A stretch of 64,000 nucleotides of DNA from Rhodospirillaceae bacterium. Its GTDB lineage: Bacteria; Pseudomonadota; Alphaproteobacteria; Puniceispirillales; Puniceispirillaceae. Shown piece after piece: positions 49,758 to 58,277 of this stretch (the stretch's first letter is position 1; each line of letters begins with the position of its first letter). Position numbers and translations under genes: made by a program. The notes below the pieces were generated by a model. That model worked only from the letters and a program-made list of their open reading frames with translations. It was not told the origin of the DNA and made no database searches. The DNA is taken from positions 32,385 through 96,384 of the forward strand of contig PCBG01000008.1 of assembly GCA_002731315.1 (NCBI GenBank), written 5' to 3'.

Positions 49758-50237
49758 ATGACAGACCTCCCCCGCCTGACTGCCGACCGTATTACCACCG
49801 CTGTGTCCCGCCTGTTCATGGAACGCGGTGCGGCCTGCATCCGTGAATTTACGGTCAGAACGGGGCGCCGTGTCGATCTGATGGTCCTTGGCAACAAACG
49901 GGACATCACCATTGTTGAGGTGAAATCCTCACGACAGGATTTTACGAGCGATACAAAATGGCCGGACTATATCGAGTGGGCGGACAAGTTCTATTTCGCC
50001 GTTGCCGAGGATTTTCCACTGGAAATTCTGCCTGGATCGGAACGTTGCGGGATCATCATCACAGATGGTTTTGACTGCCACATTGTCCAAAAAGCGCCCG
50101 CTATTAAATTGGCTACAGCACGCCGGACTCACCTTGTCACACGAATGGCCCAAAAAGCGATGCGCCGTCTGGAAGGAGTAGTTCAAACCGCTGGGGACAT
50201 TCCGCTAACCCGTGCGGGACCAGACAGCACATGTTGA
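49758..50237 (+). CDS. mmcB: MmcB family DNA repair protein
   Basis: 159 aa of the MmcB (DUF1052-type) family, a PD-(D/E)XK-like nuclease-fold protein described in Caulobacter as an SOS-linked factor connected with mutagenic repair. The nuclease-like core is seen: RVDLMVLGNKRDITIVEVKSSRQDF (Asp, then Glu-x-Lys). AAAGGAC precedes the ATG. No SOS box was recognised upstream; the gene may read through from yejF. Confidence 0.83.
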   Translation: MTDLPRLTADRITTAVSRLFMERGAACIREFTVRTGRRVDLMVLGNKRDITIVEVKSSRQDFTSDTKWPDYIEWADKFYFAVAEDFPLEILPGSERCGIIITDGFDCHIVQKAPAIKLATARRTHLVTRMAQKAMRRLEGVVQTAGDIPLTRAGPDSTC

Positions 50238-50367
50238 ATAAAAAAACCCGCTCAGTTGTATGGCACAACGGTATTAGCGCCTCTCATCGCCCAGATTAAT
50301 GCAAGGGATTTTTCACTCGCACTTGATCGATTTTCGTTTCACACTAAATCAGGAAAAGGTGCTAGTG

Positions 50368-52557
50368 ATGTGTTTACCTACGCGGTTGTTTGCGATTTTG
50401 ATGCTGTTTCTGTACGGCATGCTTTCTACCGCGCTGGCCAGTGAAATTGATAGTGAACTTGGCAGCGGCAATAGCAGCAGCGTCACCGCGCCGGTCTTCG
50501 TTTTACCCCAGACCGGCCTTGCCACCATTGCGCCCGAACATCTGGAATTCCTAGAAGGGTTTGACCATACCCTGCCAATCAACCAGCTGCGTGCTGCCGA
50601 GTGGACACCACGTCTGCAGGCTGACCAATCGCTGGTAGATGGCTATTGGGTGCGGGTGCGTATCCACAACAGTCTCCAAACACCTACGATTGGCATTGAA
50701 CATAACTACAATAATGAAAAAAAAATCTTCGCTGTCCATACTGGCGGAGTCGATGAATATGCCCATTGGAAACAAGGGACTGGTAACTGGATGGGTGAAG
50801 GCAGAATCCTTGGCCATTACCTCGTTACGATGCCACCCGGCGAAGTAACCACGATCTATAATTTTTTCCGAAACAAGCCTTTTGACCGATATATGAGTAC
50901 CGTAAACGGCCTAGACCGCATGACCATTGGCCCATGGCAGGACATTCGCAACCTGCAGCTTATGGGCATCGCCTCGAATATTGCCGTTATCGCAATCGCG
51001 CTGTCCTTCGGACTCTATTATCTGTTCATGTTTGTGGTTTCGCGCGGCAATTATCTGTGGCTGTCATTAAGCCTATTCCAGATTGCCTTATTGTCCAGCA
51101 CGACCTTGGCAATGGGCTGGGTGATGAAGTTGCCCACGCGCTATATAAATAGCGAATTCACCCTTGCCATGCTGGCGCTGCTTTTCGTTTTCCTGATCCA
51201 GTTTTTCCGAAACTCACTCCGACTTTCGGAGAATTTTCCGCTTATTGATAGGATCTACAAGGTCAGCCTTATCTATTATTTGGGCCTGATAGTCCTTAAC
51301 CTCTATCTTGCGAGCATATGGCCCACCGCGCCTTATCTGGATCTGGTCGCCCATCCGCCGGACCGCGCCGGCCCGGGAATTATAAAGGTCCCATTTGTCG
51401 GCGTTCCTTTTATCGGGTTGCTGCTGGCAGCAGCGACGATGTCCATGATCTTATGGTGGCGGGGAAGCAGCTATGCAAAATTTCTGGCAATTTCCTTTGC
51501 CCTTCCCTTTTTTACCGTTCCCATTTCTGCTGCGGCCTATTTCATTTTCGATTTTTCATGGATCTTCTGGTTTGTTGTTTCATCGGCAGTTGGCATTCTC
51601 TTTCTGGCAATGTTCATCACCTTTGGCTTCGCCGTTGCACAGCAACTCAACGACATGAAAGCGCTGGCACTGGCACAGCAGGTCAGCGTGACAAAAGCCT
51701 ATCAGCGCTTTGTACCACCACAGCTGCTGTCCAGCCTTGGGAAGGACAGTATTCTTGATGTCCAGCTTGGTGATCAAGCTGATGTCGAGATGAGCATCCT
51801 GTTCTCCGATATCCGTTCATTCACCTCGATATCAGAGACAATGACTCCTGCGCACAACTTCAGCTTTGTAAACGCCTATCTATCGCGCATCGGACCCATC
51901 ATACGCACGCATGACGGCTATATTGACAAATTCATGGGTGATGGTGTCATGGCGTTGTTCCAGCAGACACCAGACGATGCGGTCATGGCGGCTGTTGCGA
52001 TGCAGCAGGAGCTGCACCGATATAACGCAACAGCTGTAGAGGAAGGACGGCACAGCTTTAAGGTAGGGATTGGCGTCAATACGGGCCGGATGATGCTTGG
52101 CACGCTTGGCGAGGCTGACCGCATGGAAGGGTCTGTTATTAGTGATGCGGTCAATCTTGCGTCACGGCTGGAAGGGCTGACCAAATATTACAGCACAGGC
52201 GTTCTCGTATCCCAGCACACGCATACGGCGCTGACAAACGGCCATTTCTGCAGCCGGCAAATTGACCTTGTGAGGGTCAAAGGCAAAGACCAGCCGGTTG
52301 GGATTTATGAAATCGTTGATGCTGATCCGGGTGTTTCAGGCGAGTTGAAACAGGCCGCACTGGCAGAATTTGCGGATGCTGTTGCGCAGTATCGCGATCA
52401 AGCATTTTCAGCAGCCCTAGCCGGATTTGAGGCAATTGTCGCGGCCAACCCGAATGATGGGCCGGCCGATCTCTATATTCAGCGATGCCGCAAACTGCTC
52501 AGTGACGGGTGGAATCAGGAAGACTGGGATAGTGTGACAACAATAGAAGCGAAATAA
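50368..52557 (+). CDS. Membrane-anchored class III adenylate cyclase with 7TM sensor region
   Basis: 729 aa. Signal peptide or first helix MCLPTRLFAILMLFLYGMLSTALA, a periplasmic beta-rich region (about 25-195, with AAEWTPRLQADQSLVDGYWVRVRIHN), about seven membrane helices (about 200-420) resembling 7TMR-DISM receptors, and a cytoplasmic class III cyclase domain from about 470. Catalytic elements: metal Asp in LFSDIRSFTS, GYIDKFMGDGVMALF with the purine-site Lys and second Asp, and AVNLASRLEG (transition-state Asn and Arg). The last 70 residues look like a short helical repeat. Start ATG 50368 is chosen for the upstream AGGAAAAGG and the signal peptide. Likely makes cAMP in response to an envelope signal. 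Confidence 0.87.
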   Translation: MCLPTRLFAILMLFLYGMLSTALASEIDSELGSGNSSSVTAPVFVLPQTGLATIAPEHLEFLEGFDHTLPINQLRAAEWTPRLQADQSLVDGYWVRVRIHNSLQTPTIGIEHNYNNEKKIFAVHTGGVDEYAHWKQGTGNWMGEGRILGHYLVTMPPGEVTTIYNFFRNKPFDRYMSTVNGLDRMTIGPWQDIRNLQLMGIASNIAVIAIALSFGLYYLFMFVVSRGNYLWLSLSLFQIALLSSTTLAMGWVMKLPTRYINSEFTLAMLALLFVFLIQFFRNSLRLSENFPLIDRIYKVSLIYYLGLIVLNLYLASIWPTAPYLDLVAHPPDRAGPGIIKVPFVGVPFIGLLLAAATMSMILWWRGSSYAKFLAISFALPFFTVPISAAAYFIFDFSWIFWFVVSSAVGILFLAMFITFGFAVAQQLNDMKALALAQQVSVTKAYQRFVPPQLLSSLGKDSILDVQLGDQADVEMSILFSDIRSFTSISETMTPAHNFSFVNAYLSRIGPIIRTHDGYIDKFMGDGVMALFQQTPDDAVMAAVAMQQELHRYNATAVEEGRHSFKVGIGVNTGRMMLGTLGEADRMEGSVISDAVNLASRLEGLTKYYSTGVLVSQHTHTALTNGHFCSRQIDLVRVKGKDQPVGIYEIVDADPGVSGELKQAALAEFADAVAQYRDQAFSAALAGFEAIVAANPNDGPADLYIQRCRKLLSDGWNQEDWDSVTTIEAK

Positions 52558-52602
52558 CTGCGCAACCAGAGGCTGTTGTCCTCATTCAGAAGCGAGACCA
52601 AG

Positions 52603-53793
52603 ATGAGAGTGTCAAAAAAACAGTCGCGGCGGCGGTTACGGCGATATCTGCTTTCGGCCGCCGCGCTTTTACTGATTGCAAGCTATATGCTGCTGTCAGG
52701 GTACGAGCAATTTGGTGCACGGCCGGAAGGTGTTGCCTATCAGCGCGTATCAGAATCCGAAAATTATGACACCAGCATCGACCAATTCGTCAATCTCGAC
52801 CCGGATGTTCTTGATCAGATGTCCGAGAATATGAGCTTTTGGTCCGATCCGGAGGAATTCATGAAGAGCGGTTTTGCTTTTTTCAGTAACGAGAACCAGA
52901 CCAGTCCTGAACAAGCCTTGCCAGAGATACGTGAGCTGCCGGACAATTTCAGCAGCAGTGTTGAGACTGTCAAATTCACCTGGCTGGGGCACGCCACCAT
53001 ACTGATGTCGATCGACAATATCACCATCCTTGTCGACCCGACCTTCTCACCATCTGCTGCGCCCTTCAGCTGGGCCGTCAAGCGTTACCAACCGCCAGCG
53101 ATCGACCTGGCTCAGTTACCCCATATTGACGCCATTATCATCTCCCATGATCACTATGACCACTTGGACATGGAAACCATCAAGCATTTTGTTACCACCG
53201 ACACCGAGTTCTTTGTGCCTCTTGGCGTTGGGGCACATCTGAACCGATGGGGCGTGTCGGACAACCGCATTACAGAACTTGACTGGTGGGAAAGCGCCCG
53301 GATGCGGTCATTGGAATTCATTTGCATGCCAGCACAACATTTTTCTGGACGTATCGGATTTTTCCATAATCAGACATCCCTTTGGGCCTCTTGGACGGTA
53401 AAGTCTGCAGACCACACCGTCTATTTCAGTGGTGATTCAGGTTATGCCGACCATTATCGCATGATTGGCGAGCGCTACGGGCCTTTCGACCTGGTATTCA
53501 TGGATGCCGGCCAGTACAACACGCGCTGGCGTCAGGTCCACAATCTACCGGATGAAGCGGTGCAAGCCTTCGAAGATGTGCGCGGAAAAGCGTTGGTACC
53601 AACCGGGTGGGGAATGTTCACATTGGCCCTTCACGACTGGTTCGAGCCAGCTGTCATGGTAGACCTGATAGGCAGAGAACGCGGGCTGGACGTCATCATC
53701 CCCCGACTTGGCGAGATGGTAGACATATCCTCGCGCCGGCCACTGAACAGATGGTGGGAACCTTTGATGACAACGAATAATCTCGGCAATTGA
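52603..53793 (+). CDS. Membrane-anchored metallo-beta-lactamase-fold hydrolase (NAPE-PLD/UlaG-like)
   Basis: 396 aa. Basic N-terminus and a single membrane helix (LLSAAALLLIASYMLLSG, about 19-36), then a region with DPEEFMKSGFAFF and the metallo-beta-lactamase fold: WLGHATILM, VDPTFSPSAAPF, SHDHYDHLDMETI (metal ligands HxHxDH), FSGDSGYADHY. The fold subgroup includes N-acyl-phosphatidylethanolamine phospholipase D and UlaG. Substrate unknown; a membrane lipid is plausible. It follows the 7TM cyclase by 45 bases on the same strand and may be co-transcribed. ATG 52603 preferred over TTG 52576. Confidence 0.82.
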   Translation: MRVSKKQSRRRLRRYLLSAAALLLIASYMLLSGYEQFGARPEGVAYQRVSESENYDTSIDQFVNLDPDVLDQMSENMSFWSDPEEFMKSGFAFFSNENQTSPEQALPEIRELPDNFSSSVETVKFTWLGHATILMSIDNITILVDPTFSPSAAPFSWAVKRYQPPAIDLAQLPHIDAIIISHDHYDHLDMETIKHFVTTDTEFFVPLGVGAHLNRWGVSDNRITELDWWESARMRSLEFICMPAQHFSGRIGFFHNQTSLWASWTVKSADHTVYFSGDSGYADHYRMIGERYGPFDLVFMDAGQYNTRWRQVHNLPDEAVQAFEDVRGKALVPTGWGMFTLALHDWFEPAVMVDLIGRERGLDVIIPRLGEMVDISSRRPLNRWWEPLMTTNNLGN

Positions 53794-53822
53794 TATCGAC
53801 AAGTGATGCAGACAAGCTGGCG

Positions 53823-54155
53823 TTACGACTGACGCAGCGCTTGACAATCAACACACAGGGTAACAGCAGGATCGATCTTCAACCTTACCTCGGCGATATA
53901 CTCACCGCAACCAAGACAATAGCCATAATCATCAGTGTCCATCCGCCTGCGAGCTGACATCAACGTGGCCAGCCTTGCCTGACGCCGTTCCTCGCGAGCC
54001 AAATCCATGGATTGCTGCCGCATCGCATCCATGCGTGACAGACGCCCGAAAGATTGCTGATCAAGTTGGACCGGTGCCCGCGCTTCCCGCGAATTGCTGC
54101 TCAGTTCCCTGAGCTCGGCAATCTCGCTATCGATCAGCTGTTGGAAAAAATTCAT
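53823..54155 (-). CDS. DksA/TraR-type zinc-finger protein
   Basis: 110 aa. Helical coiled-coil N-terminal half and the C4 zinc finger YCLGCGEYI...TLCVDCQ (CxxC, 17 residues, CxxC). These bind in the secondary channel of RNA polymerase and modulate transcription. The coiled-coil tip lacks an obvious DxxDxA motif, so it may be a TraR-like small regulator and not true DksA. Start ATG 54155 has AAAAGGGTGG upstream. It is the last gene before the island boundary on the minus strand. Confidence 0.78.
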   Translation of the reverse strand: MNFFQQLIDSEIAELRELSSNSREARAPVQLDQQSFGRLSRMDAMRQQSMDLAREERRQARLATLMSARRRMDTDDYGYCLGCGEYIAEVRLKIDPAVTLCVDCQALRQS

Positions 54156-54282
54156 GTCCACCCTTTTCAAGACTGGCACGAAAGGGTCCAGCAACGCAAT
54201 TTGGAAATCTTGGTTCCACAAGTACGCGCCTAAACATAGGAGTCACGGCTGATATTCCAGATAATGGCAGATTCAGTGGAAA
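54156..54282. other. Short spacer at the left edge of the AT-rich island
   Basis: 127 bases between the DksA/TraR gene and the tRNA-Pro fragment. No gene seen. To its left the DNA has the GC-rich character of the housekeeping region; to its right it becomes AT-rich. Confidence 0.5.
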
Positions 54283-54325
54283 TGGTTAGAGCGGCAGGCT
54301 TCGAACCCACGATCACTTCAGCCCC
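54283..54325 (-). tRNA. Degenerate 3' fragment of tRNA-Pro (partial, attachment-site remnant)
   Basis: On the minus strand the sequence ends GTGGGTTCGAAGCCTGCC then GCTCTAACCA: T-arm, acceptor 3' strand and CCA. It matches the better copy at 60888 with scattered changes. The anticodon stem is damaged and there is no D-arm or 5' acceptor strand. It is the distal attachment-site remnant of an element integrated at a tRNA-Pro, and marks the left border of the island. Confidence 0.75.
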
Positions 54326-54553
54326 TATAAAAAACAGAAGGAATTTATAAGTATTCACAATTACTGAGGGTAGTGGACGAAAGCCGCAAGAAACCCAAGC
54401 AACTAGGACACACTATACGCGGCTACAGCCGCCGTTCATTGCGCTCTTTTTGATTTCGTTTGCTTCATTGCAATTCCACCAGCCAAACGGTTCACTATAG
54501 TTTAGGCTTTTGACCGATTTAAGCGGGTGTGTCACGTCACTATCAGTCGCAGA
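54283..54553. repeat. tRNA-anchored direct repeat, copy 1
   Basis: This segment, about 270 bases, is a diverged copy of 60888-61176. Shared blocks include the tRNA 3' end, GAAGGAATTT, CGCGGCTA-AGCC, CCGTTCATTGCGCTCTTTTT, CCACCAGCCAAACG and TATCAGTCGCAGA. Both copies carry a small hairpin GGCTAYAGCC. Read from the tRNA fragment it is the conserved terminus of the integrating element. Orientation is the same in both copies. Confidence 0.85.
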
Positions 54554-54665
54554 TGATCTCATGACTAGCAACCAAATTTTGGTAGACCAAAACGCCAAAA
54601 GCGACAATCAGAAAGCCGATTACGGCGTTGAAAAACCCACGAAGCTGCGCGAGAAAAGCGTTCAT
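54543..54665 (-). CDS. 40-residue single-helix membrane protein
   Basis: Not previously recognised by me. ATG at 54665 preceded by GGAGGGCAGTC, a near-perfect Shine-Dalgarno at good spacing. Encodes 40 aa: MNAFLAQLRGFFNAV, a hydrophobic helix IGFLIVAFGVLVYQ (about 16-29), and NLVASHEIICD. The topology suggests a small inner-membrane protein with a short amphipathic N-terminus. Its last codons (E..CD, stop) reach into the conserved repeat; in the second repeat copy the same EALCD-stop end is preserved on a different, very short frame. Function unknown. Located in the island just inside the left border. Confidence 0.6.
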   Translation of the reverse strand: MNAFLAQLRGFFNAVIGFLIVAFGVLVYQNLVASHEIICD

Positions 54666-54752
54666 GACTGCCCTCCATCCAAAAGCACCAACGCATGCCG
54701 TCAACTACTGTGACGAGTAAAGCAGTCGATGCGCCAATTGCCTGCTGCTTAA

Positions 54753-54990
54753 CTTTAGCCCGAAGATTTACTAGGTGAATTGTATTGGAGCAATTACTTC
54801 ATTTTTCTTAGCGTTATGTTTCAGGCCCTGTGAATATCGTTTCTATTGAAAAAAAATTTTAGTAAATATATGATAATTATGCTTAATACACGAAAAATGG
54901 GGCATATTTTTTTTAATTTAAAAAGTCATTATTTATTCAAGTTATACATTATTAAACAGATACTTAAAATTAATATTAGTCGGCAGAAAG
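54753..54990. repeat. AT-rich direct repeat, copy 1
   Basis: About 238 bases, very AT-rich, matching 57838-58069 in the same orientation. Shared blocks: GAAGATTTACTAG, ATTGGAGCA, TTACTTC, TTCAGGC, AAAATTTTA, and TACTTAAAATTAA. It carries no convincing gene. It stands directly upstream of the amidase and may bring its promoter. Confidence 0.85.
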
Positions 54991-55125
54991 GACAATTAGG
55001 CGCGGCATTGCGGTGGTGGCGCAGGCTAGCTTCTAAGTTGTTAGCTAACATAAAAATCATTTAACAGACGACAGGTGTAAAGTTTAACGTACTTCAAAGA
55101 AAGCGCTATTTTTTGGGATCCCCCG
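54991..55125. promoter_or_regulatory. Upstream region of the amidase gene
   Basis: 135 bases. Contains the perfect palindrome GTTAGCTAAC at about 55038-55047, preceded by GCTAGC, and then AAAGAAAGCGC before the ATG. No strong Shine-Dalgarno stands immediately before ATG 55126. Confidence 0.35.
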
Positions 55126-56556
55126 ATGAAAGAAATAAACGTGGACTCCAGTATTTGGAAACTAGCTAAAGCTTACCGTACCGGTCAACTTTTTCCGAGC
55201 GAGGTTATCGATAACTATCTGAAAAATATTGATAAAGCTGATCAAAAGCTGCAGGCGTTTGAGGTGCTAGCCAAAGATAAAGCGATTGCGGCCGCCGATA
55301 AGGCGGATAAAATTTTCGTAAATCACAAAGCTTCTAAACTATTACTTGGCATACCGTTCGCAGTAAAAGATATTTTTGATGTGAATGGTTTCGTAACCGG
55401 TAATGGACAGAAAAGAGCAAACTCACAGGCGGCACAAAGAACCGCGACGGTGGTTGAAAGGTTGTTTGCAGCCGGTGCAATCATGTTGGGCAAGACAAAG
55501 ACCGTTGAAATTGCGATGGGTGGGTGGGGCATCAACAGTATTTTAGGGACCCCCTGGAACCCTTGGGATGAAAAAATAAAACGGGTACCCGGTGGGTCTT
55601 CTTCCGGCTCTGCAGTTGCTGTAGCCGCTGGCCTTTCACCATTTGCGATAGGAAGTGACACAGGCGGTTCTGTTCGATTGCCAGCTGCTTTTTGCGGTGT
55701 AGTTGGTTTAAATGTAACCGCAAACCTTCTTCCAACCGAAGGAATCATGCCGCTTTCAAGGACTTTTGACACACCTGGACCAATTACGAATACCGTCTTA
55801 GATGCGGCTATCCTCTTCCAGGTAATGCGCGGCGACGATATTGATCGCATTAAAAAACAATTAGAGGAAGGTGTCGGTTTTTTTAGCGGATCACAATCAA
55901 ACGATGCTCTTGAAGGTTACAGACTTGGTGCAATAAATGACTTTGAGAGAGAATTTTGTACCGATGACGTCCTTCGCGCATACGACTTTGCTCTTGAGAA
56001 GCTCGTCGATCAGGGCGCTATTGTAGAAAAAATCTCTCCGCGTCTGTGCTATTCGGAGATTGCCATGAGTATTGGTGATCTAATCAACTCAGAGGCTTTT
56101 AGTTTTCATGGTGATGATTATCAGTCTCCTGATTTCCCGACGACTAAATATGTGCGTGATCGTATCCTGGCAGGCGCAAATATAACTCTAGCGCACCGAG
56201 AGGAAATCCTAGAACACCGCAAACAGACCCAAATAAAATTTTTTGATGATATCGATAAATTTCACGCAATCATAACCCCAACCACCCCGACAACGGCGAT
56301 ACCAGTTAGCACAATTCAGCCTTCGATTAATGTTTCGCATTTTACACGCCCAATTAACTTTCTTGGAATGTGCGCATTGGCTGTACCAATAGATATTGGG
56401 GGCGATGGATTACCTACTAGCCTCCAAATTGCGGCAAGAGCAGGAGAAGAAGATATAGCGTTACATATCGGAGTTGAGTTTGAAAAAATACGTGGACCGT
56501 TTAGAAAACCGCAAATTTATGAAAAACATCTAATATGCCCTTGTCATACTTCTTAA
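55126..56556 (+). CDS. Amidase-signature family hydrolase
   Basis: 476 aa. The amidase signature is complete: catalytic lysine in GIPFAVKDIFDV near residue 80, the glycine/serine motif VPGGSSSGSAVAVAAGL near 155-170 with the cis-serine, and the nucleophile in GSDTGGSVRLPAAFCGVVG near 178-196. These enzymes cleave carboxamides; substrates range from simple amides to ureidoacids, and GatA is related but this protein lacks the GatCAB context. No signal peptide. Base use is much AT-richer than the housekeeping genes, consistent with transfer. The ABC importer at 61.2 kb onwards belongs to a class that includes amide and urea transporters, which might supply substrate (inference). Confidence 0.88.
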   Translation: MKEINVDSSIWKLAKAYRTGQLFPSEVIDNYLKNIDKADQKLQAFEVLAKDKAIAAADKADKIFVNHKASKLLLGIPFAVKDIFDVNGFVTGNGQKRANSQAAQRTATVVERLFAAGAIMLGKTKTVEIAMGGWGINSILGTPWNPWDEKIKRVPGGSSSGSAVAVAAGLSPFAIGSDTGGSVRLPAAFCGVVGLNVTANLLPTEGIMPLSRTFDTPGPITNTVLDAAILFQVMRGDDIDRIKKQLEEGVGFFSGSQSNDALEGYRLGAINDFEREFCTDDVLRAYDFALEKLVDQGAIVEKISPRLCYSEIAMSIGDLINSEAFSFHGDDYQSPDFPTTKYVRDRILAGANITLAHREEILEHRKQTQIKFFDDIDKFHAIITPTTPTTAIPVSTIQPSINVSHFTRPINFLGMCALAVPIDIGGDGLPTSLQIAARAGEEDIALHIGVEFEKIRGPFRKPQIYEKHLICPCHTS

Positions 56557-56690
56557 GTCTTTTGAAGAACGAGACTTTTAAAGTGCTGTTCAATACTTTG
56601 TTGAAATCTAAATTCTGGCTGACAAATGCAAATGTTATCATCCATAAAAACAATAACGCAGTGTGGTGGAGTGCTTAAAAGCCGATAGCC

Positions 56691-57740
56691 CTAATAACCT
56701 TCAGAAAAGTCGAATTTATTTTTCATTTTATTTGGAGTTCCATTAAGCATGCACTCCATATTATGAATAAAAATATCGACTATCATCCCATTTTCCTCAC
56801 CCACAGTGCTAGCTGAATGCGGGCTAATAAAGACATTCGGCAAGTCCCAAAGCGGGCTATTCGATGGCAGGGGCTCGATCGAGGTAACATCAAGCGCTGC
56901 CGCACCAAGCTTTTTAGAAAGCAATGCTTCTATCATGGCTTCCTCATCAATAACTTGACCGCGTGCGATATTTACAAGCAAACAACCGCGTTTCATCGAC
57001 TCAAAAATTGGTTTGTCTATCATATGCTCGGTCGCAGCCGTGTGAGGAACACAAAGGACTACTACATCACTGTATGCCATTACATCCTTCATATTTTCCC
57101 TGTAAAACACACTGTCGTACCCGCGACGAATCCCCTCTTCTTTTGTAAGTGTTCGACTCATAGCTGAGACATACATACCAAAATTTTTGCATTGCTTTGC
57201 GATACGATCACCTACTTCTCCCGCGCCTATGATGGTGACACATTTGCCCCGTAAGCTTTCTCCACAATAGCGTTTCCATTGCCTTTTATTCTGCTCATTT
57301 TGCAGATGATCAAAGCGTTTGATATGATTAAGTGTCATCATCATCACATATTCAGACAAAGGAGCGGCGTGCACTCCTTTTGCAGTTGTGACCACAATAT
57401 TAGACGACTTGAACTTTAGTGTTTCCATTAGTTGGCCTACGCCAGAACTGGTTGTCTGGACCCATTTCAATTTTGGAGCCCAAGATCCATCTTTGCTCGG
57501 CAGTGACTCTAATGGCGGAATGTCCCACAAAAAGTCGGCACTTGCTAAATGCTTGAACCATCTACTCAGCTGCTCATCGTTTCGCTTGAAATTTTCGGCG
57601 CCTTTATGGTCTGCCGCGTAACGTCGATCTGGCAATAAGTCGGGTTCATACACGACTTCCACTCGTTTTCCGCCAACACTGCGGATTTTTTCTACATATA
57701 CGGTTTCAAGAGGCGTCGATATGAAAGCTTTTGCTGTCAT
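56691..57740 (-). CDS. D-2-hydroxyacid dehydrogenase family protein
   Basis: 349 aa from ATG 57740 (an upstream Met at 57797 would add 19 residues; neither has a clear ribosome binding site). NAD-binding GAGEVGDRIAKQCKNFGM is near residue 162, the catalytic arginine in VNIARGQVIDEEAM, the glutamate in SIEPLPSNSPLWDLPNV and the histidine in SPHSASTVGEENG. Catalytic Arg-Glu-His triad is intact. The family reduces 2-ketoacids to D-hydroxyacids; the distinct substrate is unknown. Convergent with the amidase, about 130 bases apart. AT-rich island gene. Confidence 0.87.
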   Translation of the reverse strand: MTAKAFISTPLETVYVEKIRSVGGKRVEVVYEPDLLPDRRYAADHKGAENFKRNDEQLSRWFKHLASADFLWDIPPLESLPSKDGSWAPKLKWVQTTSSGVGQLMETLKFKSSNIVVTTAKGVHAAPLSEYVMMMTLNHIKRFDHLQNEQNKRQWKRYCGESLRGKCVTIIGAGEVGDRIAKQCKNFGMYVSAMSRTLTKEEGIRRGYDSVFYRENMKDVMAYSDVVVLCVPHTAATEHMIDKPIFESMKRGCLLVNIARGQVIDEEAMIEALLSKKLGAAALDVTSIEPLPSNSPLWDLPNVFISPHSASTVGEENGMIVDIFIHNMECMLNGTPNKMKNKFDFSEGY

Positions 57741-57837
57741 TTTATTAAATTTGTTCCATTGTTTGTTCCATCTTAGCCAAAATAGACTACTTTTCATAAC
57801 GTAAGTTTTTTTAAAGGTACACCGTGCAGGCTCTTTA

Positions 57838-58069
57838 GCTTTGACCTGAAGATTTACTAGATGGATTTTATTGGAGCACTTACTTCGCTACTCTTTGCGC
57901 CGGTTTTCAGGCATTGTAAAAATCGCTCCCATTAGAAAAATTTTACTAAATAGTTAATAAATATTGTTAATTCCCGAAAAGTCAGGAGTGAATTATTCTT
58001 TAAAATTCTACTACTTTTTGAAGTTATATAATAATAAACAAATACTTAAAATTAAAATTAGCAGCAAAG
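57838..58069. repeat. AT-rich direct repeat, copy 2
   Basis: Diverged copy of 54753-54990 in the same orientation, about 3.1 kb to the right. Together they bracket the amidase and hydroxyacid dehydrogenase genes. The right end of this copy interrupts a small reading frame with a strong ribosome binding site (58024-58113). Confidence 0.85.
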
Positions 58070-58113
58070 CCATTCTTGCCGTAAGGGAATTCCTTTCCAC
58101 CTACCATCGGCAT
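58024..58113 (-). pseudogene. Small basic protein N-terminus, apparently truncated by the repeat
   Basis: ATG at 58113 preceded by AAAGGAGACTGTC, a perfect Shine-Dalgarno. The first 18 residues read MPMVGGKEFPYGKNGFAA, which resembles tiny lysine-rich proteins (MPxVGxKxFPYxxxG...) that I recall from marine bacteria and phages; that recollection needs checking. After residue 18 the frame runs into the AT-rich repeat and becomes NFNFKYLFIII-stop, unlike such proteins. I read it as a small gene whose 3' half was replaced when the repeat arrived. Confidence 0.5.
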
Positions 58114-58277
58114 GACAGTCTCCTTTGGTAATTACCAATTGCGGCATCGCCAGTAATTTGTGGTCATCTTTTTTTGCCGCCTCTGTATAACAACAAGTTC
58201 ACTAGAGAAATCACGAAGACGCTCTTTTGGTAGGAATTAACTGATGTTTTTGCTATTGATCGAAGGACACTGATTTT
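58114..58277. promoter_or_regulatory. Upstream region of the PPOX-PPOX-cyclase operon
   Basis: About 165 bases between the small minus-strand frame and the operon start. GGTAATTACC at about 58126-58135 is a perfect 10-base palindrome and could be an operator for either side. CGAAGGACA lies about 10 bases before ATG 58278. Confidence 0.4.

Noticed and set aside
54510..54713. 67-codon plus-strand frame at the island edge
   Set aside because: It runs antisense to the 40-residue membrane gene that has a strong ribosome binding site, and through the conserved repeat.
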